Source: Casuarius casuarius
Lineage: Eukaryota; Chordata; Aves; Casuariiformes; Casuariidae
Assembly: GCA_003342895.1 (NCBI GenBank)
Contig: PTFA01000111.1
Span: forward strand, 2,082,199-2,146,198
Reading direction: 5' to 3'
DNA length: 64,000 bases
Shown: positions 37,101 through 48,888 of the stretch, piece after piece
Layout: the number at the start of each line of letters is the position of its first letter
Numbering within the stretch: the stretch's first letter is position 1
Made by a program: the position numbers and the translations under genes
The notes under the pieces: model-generated
Told to the model about the DNA's origin: nothing
Database searches by the model: none
The model's input: the letters and a program-made list of their open reading frames with translations, nothing else

Positions 37101-39124
37101 CTTCCTCAGGTGATCCTGGAATTAGATAGTTGTTAGAGACTGGTCCCAGCTAAAGTTAGTTGATACCTTTCAATTGTTTTAAAGGACTGTTAGAATGCAA
37201 CCATATTACTTTGTTATCTAGGATATAATAAACTTCCTAATGGATTCTAAAATCTCCATAAGAAAGGTGAAACTGAAAGGAATAGGTAATGTTCTTTGGG
37301 GGCTTCCTTTCTACCATATATCATTCATTATGTTTTACTTGTCTTTACAAAATCATAGCAGAATCACTGTATATAATATTTACACCTTATTGAAAAGGAA
37401 ATAAACTCACTAATAAGGATTATAAATCAATTCAATTTTTGACAACTGTTTTATGACTTGTAATTTAACAGAAGTTGTGTAGCCAAGCAAAGACATACCT
37501 GGCAAATATAGCTAAAATGGTCAAAATGGTTTTCAATTACTTTTAAGTAGAGTCAGCCTCAGGACAAGCAAAACAGTTGTCTGGATATCCAGCTGATGGT
37601 GGTTATAAGAAAACGACACCAAGGTAATTCAGGTAATACTGCAAGCTAAACAGTTTTCAGAGGAGACATTTCTTAGTCTGAGCCCCAATACTGTCTCTGC
37701 ATAAATAGCAATTTAACTTATCTTCTGCACTGTAGTTTTTTACAAGTTCTTTAAAGGTTGTAAGTCTCAAATAATGATGGCTTTAATATAGATTGTATGT
37801 GATAAATGCAATGTTATATACCACTAAATAAGGAATGCCCTGAGCACAAAAACCTTAAAATAAACCCTATGTTTTTTCTTTTACCTTTCCTTCAGTCACA
37901 GTTCCCCAAATTTCAACACAGTATAACATTGAGTAATACTTATGGAATATAAAGCAAGCCTTTATGAGCTAGGTCTTTTCTTTTAAGGNAATAGAGTTTC
38001 ATATTATTTGTTCATAATTTTATAGTCAAAACATCCTTTACTAAAACAAATTTAAAACATATTTTATATTCCATCACATTAGTTTATCTGTTTTTCTCCA
38101 TATATTCTTACAAAATATTTATTTATGTGATAGCATTCCGTTTCTCAAATGGATTAAAAGAATGTAATTTTTTTAACTTTTAAAAAACACTGTACATAAA
38201 AAACAAGACTTATGACATCAAAGACTGATAAATGTTATGTTTGTGATGAGTTAAGTCTAAATTAACTGTATACTTTCACAGTTTAACTCAAAATTTCAAT
38301 GAATGATCTGACACCTTTGCTTTACTTATCATTGCTCATAAAATGAACAAAGAAAGAATAAGTTCTCGGTTCTGTAAAAAGCCCTTGTCAGCAAAAGCTA
38401 AAAAGTACTTACCCTCATCAAAATTTTCACCATAAAAACTGCTTTTGCTGTTAGTCTGTGTTAGCAATAAAAGTATGTATTTATTGGTACACCAGTTGAA
38501 ATATGTTCAAATATGTTTCTATATTTATTCATATCCTCTTAACATAGAAGGGTTTATATAGTTTGAAACATTTTAAGTATGTCCAAGACTTCTCTTCCTT
38601 GTTCTTATATTGTTTATTTGTCTTGTACAGTATGATTCTGAAAAGTTTTCATGCAATGTGAACCAAAAGCCTCTTGCATCTCTGCAGGCCATCTCAGCTG
38701 GTCACGTCAAAATCTCTAAAGTCTTAAATTTCATCTTCCGTCATAGAGGAATCTATTCCCTACAGGGCCAATTTATGAATCTTTAGGAATTGGTCTCCCT
38801 ATAGAACCAATCCATAAAATTTCTCCCAGTAGCACCAGATACAAATGACCAATGAGAAATAGTGGTTGTTCATTTTAAAGGCTATATTGACCAAGCCTAA
38901 AATCAAGAAGCTGTTCCAAGTAGCTGTTTTGAAACTGGCAATGTGTGCGCCAGCTGGACAAAGAAAACCTCCACAGGGTTCAGAGAGACTGAGAGGGCTG
39001 AAAGTCAATGGCCACCCCTAAGCTCGAAAAAAGAAAAGGAAAACATACAAACTGAGATTACCATTTTTCCTCTGTACTTACTGTTTCTTCTTATTTTATG
39101 GTAATGTCCTACACAAGGGTATAC
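34173..39124. other. Unique non-coding stretch
   Basis: No gene or transposon recognised. An open frame of 119 codons (34476-34835) is AT-rich and lacks recognisable features. A slightly GC-richer patch at 34860-35090 holds a short hairpin (35008-35027). Single Ns at about 35092, 36521 and 37989. Confidence 0.5.
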
Positions 39125-40100
39125 ATCACCTACAGCCACCATGGATTTGTCAACAACAAATTGTGTCAAGCCAATCTAATTTCCTTCTATGACACAGGAG
39201 CAAGCCTTGCGGCTAGGTAGAAAAAGATGTCATATCTTGATTCCACTGGGGTTTTTGATGCTGTCTCACATGACATTCTCTTAATCAAGTTTGGAAAACA
39301 TGGTCTAGAGGAAGCTGTTGTAACATCGATGTAAAGCTAGCTGCAAAAAAAGATAGTAGTACCATTGTTTCGCTAGCACATTGAAAGTATCCATGTATCC
39401 AGGACCATAGAATATTTTCGTTAGTGATCTGATCATGAAGGAAATAGTATATTTATTAAATTTTCAGATGATATGAAGATGAAAGAGATTGCTAGGGTGT
39501 TGGAAGATTAAGAACTCAGAGAATTCCTAATGAATCGGAAAAAGAGTTGGAAAGGTAGGATGCGATCTGTAGAATGAGCAAAGTGGTGCACTTAGGAAAG
39601 AAATGCATATCCATCAAAATAATACATGATGAGTAGGTAATATGAGTTGGTAATAGAACTGCAGACAAGCATCTGAGGAGTACACACTAAACATCAGTCA
39701 TCAACAATGTTACTCTATTGAAAAAAGAAAAAGTGAAAAATGAAAAAGTGAAAGGCAAGTATCCTACCAAGGTGCCTGATAAGGTGTCTATAAGGCAGAT
39801 AGTTCAACATGTCTTCTCTGTTTAATATCAATATAGCTCAGCTGGATTAACATGTCCTGGGCCAATGCACTTCATGAGGGCTGAACAACAAAAGAGCATG
39901 ATCTCGTTTTCATACCCAATAAGGACAGAACTATGGAAATAATGAGCGCAAAAGAAGATTTAAGTTAGACACTGAGAAAAACAACTTTCTGTCAATGAGG
40001 ATATTTCAACACCTGGCCTATAGTCTCTTTCAGAATGGGTTAAAAAAACTTCTAACAGAAATCTTGTAGCTAGAGTTTATCCTGCTTTTAGCAGGATTAT
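39125..40100 (+). mobile_element. Old degenerate CR1 LINE (ORF2 RT region to 3' end), plus strand
   Basis: Sense CR1 ORF2 is recognisable from CATGGATTTGTCAACAACAA and GTGTCAAGCCAATCTAATTT, through TTTTTGATGCTGTCTCACAT and GACATTCTCTTAATCAAGTT, to CACTTAGGAAAG and a diverged 3' block (AATGGGTTAAAAAAACTTC, then GTTTATCCTGC). Fixed order over almost 1 kb supports one insertion. Substitutions, deletions and frameshifts are everywhere, including around the catalytic FADD-equivalent region near 39465, so it is much older than the copy at 55400. It resembles the CR1 lineages shared by turtles, crocodilians and birds. Confidence 0.85.
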
Positions 40101-40102
40101 CC

Positions 40103-40118
40103 TTTTTTTTTTTTTTTT
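40103..40118. repeat. Poly-T run (16 T)
   Basis: Homopolymer of 16 T directly after the end of the old CR1 copy. It could be the A-tail of something inserted on the minus strand, but no such element is recognised. Confidence 0.85.
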
Positions 40119-43100
40119 CTGGATCTCTCTCCATCCTATTTTTTACAGTTCTGACTCAGACAAACCTAAGCATTTTCACATATGAGGCAATGATACATAG
40201 AATACCAGAACTGTGTGTACAGTAAGAAGTCAGGCAGGTAGGATAAGTTAGTAATACCCATGCTTTGGCCATTGAATCTTTTCATGCCCTGTGGCCATCT
40301 GGTAATCTACAAAAATCTAAGAAGATGTCATTTCGGCTGAGTGAAGTCATCAGCCACACTAATCAGGTGAAGTTAGATTCTATAAGGGTAACTTAAAAGT
40401 CCATTAAAAAGTTTCATTTACTTTTTTTTCATGCACCTGTGTGGTATTTGGTGTAATATGGATGGCGTGACAAAAAGTGAGAGTCATGTTATTATCCAAT
40501 GAGAGATGAATCCTTCAAGTATTTATTTCAAAATTATCTAATGTACATTTTTTAAAGATGTTCACTTAAAAAAGATAANTTGCATGTTTCAGCTACATTT
40601 CTTTTAACAGGCTTCACGGTAAACCTGTATATCTAGACAAAACAGGTCTAGGAAGCAAGCTAGATCATAGGATCATGTCTATGGATTTACTCTTAACATA
40701 ATTTAATATATAAATAAGCTTTTTTTTAAGTCCGGGTCATCAAAAGACATCACAGACAAGTATGCCAAGTATCTGGCTCCCTCCACCCTAGGCACTTCTT
40801 CACTAATATATTCTGCTCAGCTTTGTGTCCTTGAAATCCCTCAGGCCTTTCATGCTCTGCCTCAGGACATACAACAGTACCCTCAGCTGCATGGTTGGGT
40901 AGCACACTCTAATGGGCTTCAATGCAGTCCTAACATTATTTCAGACATTTTTAACTGAATAAAAAACNACACACACTCAGAATGGTCACAGTTATCCAAA
41001 ACAATAAAAATATTTAGGACCACAGAAGTATCATGAGGAGCATAGATATAATTTGTCGCCAGCTATTATATAAAATGGATACAGCCAGTCTATGCCACTC
41101 GGCCTTGGGAAAAGAAAATGGTCCTAGAGCTTGCTTATAGATAGCTTCAAGATTTGTACAAAAGGCATTAAAAACCTTTGGAAGACCTCATATAAATGTA
41201 CAGCAGAGTGCTATCCAACAAATTATGATAAAAACAATGTGATTGCAGCCAAACATGAATGCAGTTTTATGCAGTATTCCTTCTCCAGGCTCTGTGCTCT
41301 CTATGTATGGGCTAAGTGGAAAGGAATCTCAATAAAAGAGTGAGAAAAAGAGGAAACATACAGAAGAATGGATTTTTTCACTTCTCTCTTGTATCCTGTC
41401 TGTGTGAATAGATTCTGAGAAAAAGATGTATTCTAATCTGCGGAGGCATCACTGTCAGGTTAGTTTAGTAAACTTAGTAAAACAAAAGAAAAAAGTCTTG
41501 ATAAGAACAATTATTGGATTGACTTGGAAACTTGATTTATATGCATACACAAGAATGACTACCCTATTTCATCTGTGGAAAATTCAAAACAAAAATAGGT
41601 TATTTCTCTAGGAACTAATATGCTTTAATCAACTCCCACTGCATACATAATAGCAGACAGTTCCTGAGCATCAATTAAAATGATGCATGAATGAAAAGAA
41701 GGGTGCTGTTATGTTTTCCTCATTTTAAAAATAAATGGTTTTCAGAAGAGGAAGGAAGACAAAAATAAAACGGTAGGAAATTACAATATTAAAGTACATG
41801 TCACTGATACTAACATTCAGTACCAGTCTTGCTAAATCAGCAAACAGTAGATCTGAGGCACAAACACTCTATTTCCTGGCAAAGTAAAGAGAAAAATGCA
41901 GTTATTGATGTTCAGTTTGTGCGGTTTTCTAACACAGTGCTGTTACATGCTTCCCAAAGTGTCCTCATCTAATAGGCATCTGTTCAATGTGATGCAAAAT
42001 AAGATAACTGACATAAATCATAAACTCAAGAACTGAAATGCTTGATGTTACTCAGGAACAGATGCAGAAGTGAGACAAATTTAGAAAAATCTTTCATGTT
42101 AGGTGTGTCAAAATGAATAAAGTCCCTGAAATTCTTTGTTCATACACTAATGGAAGTGATCATCAGATATCCCTCTGACAAAAAATCCATGCCTGATATA
42201 GAGGAGCTTAGTCATTTTAGCTTAAGCAGCTTGAGGAACAGTCCTGTGTTATGAAAAAGCTTTATTCAAGGAAGACAACACAATCAAGGGAAATAAATTT
42301 AGCCAGATAAGCTGAGATTGATTAATAATGGTTTCCTGACTTGTTTACTGTTTGCTAAAAGCATGCTCTTGAGTCACGAGCTTGTCTACTAAAACTGTAG
42401 GTGCGATGAAAGTTAAAGGGAAATATTTATAACTGTAAATATTCTACTTTTTTTTTTTTTAATTTTGGTTTTCTAAACAAGAAAGAACATGCCATTGCAA
42501 TGTATACCATCTATTCAGGACTTTATTCACTATTAATTTCCTGTGCTTTAACAAGAAAGTAATAATTCTCCAGGGTCTATTGCCTTCAAGAGTTTCAGGT
42601 TGTAGGACCAAGGTCTAACATTTATTTTTCCAGTAAGGAAAAATCTCTAGCTTTCCAGTCAGGAATTTTGGAAACAATTAACAAGAAAATTTTGAAGACT
42701 GAATTGCAGGAAAGCAATTGTTTCTTGGTCTTCTGTACCTTTTGGTCTCTCTGGGAACCGAGGGGTTGCCTAACTTGTTCTATATTCTACAAAAGAGCTT
42801 AATTTTTTCAAAGCTCAACACTGCAACTCGTCTCCATGAATAGAAATCACAAGGATCACTTATTCCTTGAGATCATAGAGCAAGACAGATTTTTTTTCCT
42901 GCTATTTCCTGAAGCTCAAACCCATCATTTTCTTCATGAATCATTGCAACTACTAGTGGAATATAGCTAGATCTAGTAATCACTGTAGTAGTAAACTAGT
43001 CATGTTGGGAGCTGATGATCAAAACATAATTTGTGGCTTGATTAGACTAACAAGAGATGGAAAAGTGTCACTTGTTGTTTCCTTCATGACTATGAACAGC

Positions 43101-46100
43101 CTAAGTTAAAATTGTTCAGTTTAATAATTTATCACAAAGTATTAGTCCATTTAATAAAATGAAATATATAAGAAATNCAATTGAAAGAGAAGAAACAAGC
43201 AAATAATAATAAACACTAGAACTTCCCCCCACTTTTAAATTCACTTTGTGTCAGCAGGATTGAAGTATTTCGTAAGTTAATATTTTTTTAACGTAGGATC
43301 TTCACACATAATGGGGAAAAAAAAGCATCAGCTTTTCTAATTTATCTTTGATTCACCTCAGAGACCAGCTGCTATTGAAAATCTGATTATGTGAAGCAGT
43401 TATTTGCCTCTCCAGGCTCAGAAATCCTTTCCTGTAACCAGACACATATCACAGATTGCCTGAATTCAAATAAAACAGTAGCTGAAGAATGGGTTAACAC
43501 AATAGCTGCCTCCAAACCTGAAGTGCTCTTGACCTGAATCACTCTTTCGTCAAAGCTTATTTCCCCTCTCTGTTTCGTGGGGTATCATGTCACTAATTTA
43601 CATATCTTTTCTTGTTCTAACATTCACTGTTCTCATATCTCCATGTAGCTGATCAGTTCTTGGCAGCTGTCTTATAATGTTCATGATCCCAGGGACATCA
43701 TCAACACTAAAACCAGAATTCAAGCAAGCAGCAAATTTACAGTCTGGATCAGGATAAGCAGATTAGTGCCTGCTCCATAATAAGAATGTGAAGGGTTGCC
43801 ATAGACAAACACCACCAAATGCAGCTCTTGCCAATGAATTTTCATTCAGATTCAGTGGTTCTCAACCTGTAAGAGATGACTAAACAGCAAGCCTGTATTC
43901 ATATTCTGTAATGGCAATTTTAGGAAAGCATCCAATGTGTGTTATATTGGCCAAAATACATTTTGCTTTCATCTTCATATTCTAGGGTCAAGCTGTGCTA
44001 TGCTATCACAGTGCAGTACGAGTTTAAGAGTGATTTCAGGAAAGATGACTGAAGGAAGTGAAGTCTTTTTTAAGAAGCTTTGATATACTATAATATGGTG
44101 TCATTACAATTAGTGAAGGCCATAGAGGTTGGTGAGGATTTGGAGAAAAGATGTGACAGTATGATGGGGACATGGGTTGGAGGAAAGTTCTTGACAGTGT
44201 TGACAGCAGGCAATGCTCTAAGCAGACCTAGGAGCTAAGGGTTGCATGACAGGAGCAGAAGAACTGCCTTGGCCATCCTAGAATCATTCTCTATCAGCGA
44301 AGCTATGCCCACTGTTCACTCACTGCAAGGTGAAACCAATGCTTTTTACCTGTCGTCGATTGTTTTAAAAGGGTGATGTGGTGTTGCACAGAAACACATG
44401 GACAGTTTACTAGAATATTAATTTATTGGTATCTTTTGCATCGGATAACACTCAAGTGTTGAATCAAATCTCTCAAACAGACTGGTCGTTCACTGTCTTG
44501 GTGATGATGGAAGTTTCTACTGCAATATCTTTGCAAAGACATCTTCAACCAGATTAGGTGGGACTCCCTGAACCTCTGTTATGGTGACCAACTCTCCTGT
44601 AGTCCTGTGTAACTGCTCCAGCTTATGCATGATCTGTTTCTATTGACGAGCTTAAACTACATACAAAACATATCCTAACTACTCCATGCCTAACTAACGT
44701 ATCTTAAATATTACAAAAGACTGTCCTATGTGACCATTCATCCACCTGCACATAACAGTTTCTACCATTTACAAGTGTTTCATCTATGTACAGTTTAGCC
44801 AATTCTGCATGAGGAACAGTCTGCAGAAATCCCTTGGACAGCCAGATTCTCCACCCAGGATATAAATGAACACATTTAAGCCTGCAAGGAACATCTATTG
44901 ATTAGTCTTTGCACAGCAGGAACTGCCTGAGGGAATCTCCAGAACTGACCAAAAGTCCCACCTAAAGAGCTCCTGTAACAATTAGTCAAATGCTTGGCTG
45001 TGAAGCTACCTAGGACTTCAGTCAATCACTTGTCTCCAGGCAGTCTGTTTCTGGACCAGCCAGGGAACTGATGATTAAGTGCACAGGATGTGCACGCAAG
45101 CACTGCCCTGATCCCCATCTGCACCACAATTGTAACCATATGGCAAATGTGAATCCCATGCTGATATCGCNGTTCTGACTTAAAATCCATAATCTTCCCA
45201 CTAAGGTCATGAGAAAGGAGAGAAGGGGGTAACAGTAGGTGAAAGAGACTATCCTGCCTTTGCCCAGATATTGCCATGTGCAACATTTCAGTCATGCATT
45301 GTCCTCCTACCACCATCCCTTTCCCTGACCCAGATCATCGCTCTTTGAGTTTCACCATTTTCCTTCAGCAACTCTGTAACCTAGCTGAGCCTTTCTCACT
45401 CTGCTGTCTAAAGCCTATTCTCACTCACACAGTCAAATTTTGCCTAAATGGCTAGGAAGACGCGACTATCATAATGCTGCACCACTCTACTGTGGGACAG
45501 ATTGACAGTGGTGCCCAAGCCACTGGTTTTAAAGTCAACCGAATTAAAAACAAACAAACAAACAAACAAAAAGCTATTGTCTGCTGTGTAAGCATACCTC
45601 CAGCTGGCTGTGAAAAGATTTTTGAGTGGTCAGTGCGGGTGACTGCTGTCCATCAGTTATGCTATATTCCTACTATTGAAAATTTAAAGTCTGGAAAATG
45701 AAAGTGGTTAGTTAGATTCTTCTGCTAGTAAGAAGACATGGTCAAGACTTGTATAAAATAAGCTAGTTTTCCTCAAGGTAGCTGATTACCAAATTAGCTG
45801 ACAGTTAATTAACTCAATACCCTTCCTAAGGCTAATCTGAACAGTCCTCAAACACTCATCAGTTTACATGTGTAGTTTACCCTAGAAAGCCTCTGCGGAA
45901 CAGCTTAAACTTTTACTGGACTCTGAAGTTGTCTTTTAACTGTTTCAGGTTACNTCAGTTTGAATCATCTGCTTTGAAACTACCTGATCTTGGGAAATAA
46001 AAGACAAATCCTTGGTGAGCAAGAAAAGGTAAAGATANTGGCTGGTATAATAAGACTTAGTTTTAGTTCTCTGTTATGTGGACATCTGCTCTTAATCTCT

Positions 46101-47613
46101 TTCTAAACTCCCTTTCAACTCAATGGAGATAGGTAGATGTTCTAGGGAGCAGTTCAGAGATGCAAATTTTGAGATCTGCTATGAAATAAAGTGAACTGTA
46201 ACTTAAACATGACAGTTTTACTTCCTTGGCTATAAAACCAGGCTAGAAATTAGCGCAGAGGTAAACACATGTGATATAGATGTCTAATGACAACTCAAAC
46301 GAATTCTATCTTTGGTGGTTACAATATGTATAGACTGAAAAAAGTCAGGTAATTTACCATCAGATCTCAACTCATGTAAAATTTGCTTCAGTAAATCAGT
46401 TCAATTAGTGGAATTGTCTCTCCACCCGCAACTTCCCCCTGCCCTGTGGCTTTAATTTGCTTACTTTCATTTTTTGAAAGCTTCAAACACTAGAACACTA
46501 TTATTTAGCAGTTTTTAGAAAGACCTAGAAAAAAAGAATTTTCAGAAAGGGAGCTACTTTAGAAATATCTAAAGAATCTATTTTTTATTAATTTTAGAAT
46601 ATAATATGCTTTGAAAAACATTATTCTGTCTAAAAAGATAGCTTGTAAATTTGAGAATGATATTATTTCTTCTGAGGAATCTATATTTACAGTAAAAAAA
46701 AAAAAGGCAATCCAACAACAGAGATACTACTAGGCATCAAGAATCTTTCTATCTAACACTTGGAATACTGTTTCCATTGTTTTATAAATTAATTTTCTGT
46801 AGAGCAAGTAAAAGNGTATATTTCAGTGAGAACTCTCACCTGCTTACATTTTGCAACTCAGAGGATTATTTAAAAGAAAATGGAAAGAATTCTATGATGG
46901 GAAAATAATATGTTTCTTTTTCCCCCCAGCCTAATAAATTAATCTACTATAAAAATCTGCCATCCACTGTGCTGATAAAAAAAAAGAAAAGAAAAAAAGT
47001 GATACGGAAAACTTTATTCTAAAAGTTTAAAAATTCAAAAAGGAGATACAAAAGGAAGAAGATAGGACCAAGCCAACAGGAAGCTTGGGACATACTCCAA
47101 GAGACAGACTGTTATTATAAGTAAGAGTTACGTGCACAACCTCAGGCATGGCACTCAAAATGCATTTTACATTTTAGTTTCTTGAGCAGTTTTTCAAAAG
47201 TGATGGCAGTGTAAGCAGCACCTCTTCTGCTCATTCTTATGCCTACTTACACATTTGTGCAGTTTCGGAGAAAATTACCTCCTAGAACCTGATTTTGGGT
47301 AAAAATACCCATATATGTTGATGCATTATTTCCAGTCAGGTTAGTGCCTTCGTTTTCCCCTCTGATCCTTTCCTCTGACCCAGGTTAAGGCTGCCCAACC
47401 ATTTTGGAAGGTGTATCATGAGCCAGAAAAGAAGGGCTAAGAATGAGAAGCCAGAGGATTGGGAGTGATGTGGTGACAAGGATATAGTCATATGGGCGAT
47501 TTCTACTGTTCAGTGTACTCCTGAGGCTTTGGACACTTCAGTGTGGTATATGAGCAGTATTTAGGTGCTGACCTAGAAACTGACAATCAAATGTCACCAA
47601 AAAAGAAAAAAGC
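40119..47613. other. Unique non-coding stretch
   Basis: No gene recognised. Includes (AAAC)n at 45545, a region of somewhat higher GC (about 44100-45450) that may hide an old LTR remnant, and a mixed-composition patch at 43320-43770 that could be a conserved non-coding element. Single Ns at about 40579, 40968, 43177, 45171, 45954, 46038 and 46815. Confidence 0.45.
45545..45572. repeat. (AAAC)n microsatellite
   Basis: Five consecutive AAAC units with flanking A-rich sequence. Confidence 0.9.
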
Positions 47614-47725
47614 TGTCGCAGCCCGAAAGGAGTCGTTCAGGACGACCTCCCTCCCCTTGGGACCAATGACAAAGTTTGTGATGCCCTTGGACTGAATTAA
47701 GGTGAAACAACACCAGCCAACCAGT

Positions 47726-47732
47726 TTTAAGA
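47726..47732 (-). terminator. LTR polyadenylation signal
   Basis: Plus-strand TTTATT equals AATAAA on the minus strand, in context CTTAATAAATCTTAAAACTG. Its place 3' of the TATA-like box and 5' of the LTR end fits an R/U5 boundary signal. Confidence 0.6.
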
Positions 47733-47973
47733 TTTATTAAGGAAAAGGGAAAAGAGAGAGAGAAAAACATATCACCACCCGTGGATCCAGTGGCGTCCCA
47801 TTGGTCCTCTTCCTGTGGGAGTCTCAGCGGTGGTGGGGCGGGGGGGGCTCCCATCTGGTGGTAGGTGGGTCCTCTTCACCCGCCACTCTGAGTCCAATGA
47901 TGTTCTGCTGACTCCACTCAAGATCTCCAGTCATCACAAACAAGCCCCCACCCCGCTTTCCCACAGTCTGCAG

Positions 47974-47985
47974 TTTTTANAGGTT
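47974..47985 (-). promoter_or_regulatory. LTR TATA-box-like element
   Basis: On the minus strand CCTNTAAAAACT lies between the GC-rich U3 part and the polyadenylation signal, the expected place for the LTR core promoter. The N at 47980 falls inside the box, so its exact sequence is unknown. Confidence 0.5.
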
Positions 47986-48404
47986 CTTGCCCCGCCTCTG
48001 AGAGGTGCTTCCTTACTTCCCATGCAGATTAGCTGTCATGCGCAGTCTGCCCTCTCGGAACCTTCCAGAAACGGGCTGGGGGCATCTGGGGGTCTCCTGT
48101 TCATGCACAGATGCCAAATGAGTACGCGCGGTTCATGCCAGATGTGTTATTCCCCTAGAGATGACCTTCTGCCCTTTTCGCGCCCTTCTTACCCCGTGCA
48201 GGTGCACGAGGTTGTTTACCTCGCGGACGTCTCCCGGGGGCCCGATGCGCCTTGGCAGCGGCGGCTCTGCAGCAGCAGCAGCAATGTCGAGACAAAACCA
48301 CATTTAGTACCGGTTCTCTACAAAAGCTCAGTATCACAAAATCAGATGAGAGGGAATTCCAAAGGAGGTTGTGCCTGACTATCTTTCCTTACTGTGTATT
48401 CATT

Positions 48405-48432
48405 ATCTCTTTAGAGCTATCTCTTTAGAGCT
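48405..48432. repeat. Perfect 14-bp tandem duplication
   Basis: ATCTCTTTAGAGCT occurs at 48405-48418 and 48419-48432. The unit itself contains the partial palindrome CTCTTTAGAG. Confidence 0.95.
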
Positions 48433-48759
48433 AAAGGTAGGTACATCTGTGCCAAACTGGGAGACAGAGCCTGAAATAAATGAGCATATCCAGATCTCCC
48501 CCACACCTTTTTTTTTTTTTCTCCTTGTTTGATCCTCCTTTGAAATTTAAGCCAAATGAGGGTGGAGATGTTGCTACTGATGTTAATCTTTTTGGAATGG
48601 TAACCTACTAGTAGCGAACTTGCTCAGAAGCAGGCAACCAAACTTCTTTTCTCTCTTTATATTGAGGAATTTAAACACATTTCTGTTGTCTGCTGGAGGA
48701 GTGCCCTAGTGACCAGATTATAAACTACAAAGAGAAGAGTCAGCCCTGGGCCACTTAGG

Positions 48760-48791
48760 AAAAAAAAAGAAAAAAAAAGAAAAAGAAAAAA
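48760..48791. repeat. (A)nG low-complexity tract
   Basis: A-runs of 5-8 separated by single G; typical slippage-prone low complexity. Confidence 0.9.
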
Positions 48792-48879
48792 CCTTATGCG
48801 GCAACTATTCCCCAAGAGATTTCAGGCTATCTGGCTTCCAGCTAGACAAAACAGCCTACCCCGTTATGAGCATCTAAGC

Positions 48880-48888
48880 TATAAAAAG
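48880..48888 (+). promoter_or_regulatory. TATA-box-like sequence
   Basis: TATAAAAAG followed by GAGCGG is a canonical-looking TATA box in a non-AT-rich context. No downstream open frame or known transcript start supports it. Confidence 0.2.

Larger units (their letters stand above)
47614..48294 (-). mobile_element. Solo LTR of an avian endogenous retrovirus, minus orientation
   Basis: The unit is about 681 bp. It begins TGTCGCAGCC and ends GTCGAGACA on the plus strand, so both strands start TG and end CA with short TGTC/GACA inverted termini. Read on the minus strand, a CpG-dense U3 (about 48294-47990) is followed by a TATA-like CCTNTAAAAACT (complement of 47974-47985, with an N in the box). 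An AATAAA polyadenylation signal follows (complement near 47726-47732), about 113 bp before the LTR end. Flanking 5-mers AAAGC (47609-47613) and AAACC (48295-48299) may be a target-site duplication with one change. No retroviral internal region lies on either side, hence a solo LTR left by LTR-LTR recombination. The 187-codon frame across it is spurious. Class (ERVL-like if the duplication is 5 bp) was not settled. Confidence 0.82.

Noticed and set aside
47815..48378. 187-codon plus-strand open frame, second longest in the window
   Set aside because: It lies within the GC-rich LTR, runs antisense to the LTR signals, extends past the LTR end into flanking DNA and has no domain. GC-rich DNA simply has fewer stops.
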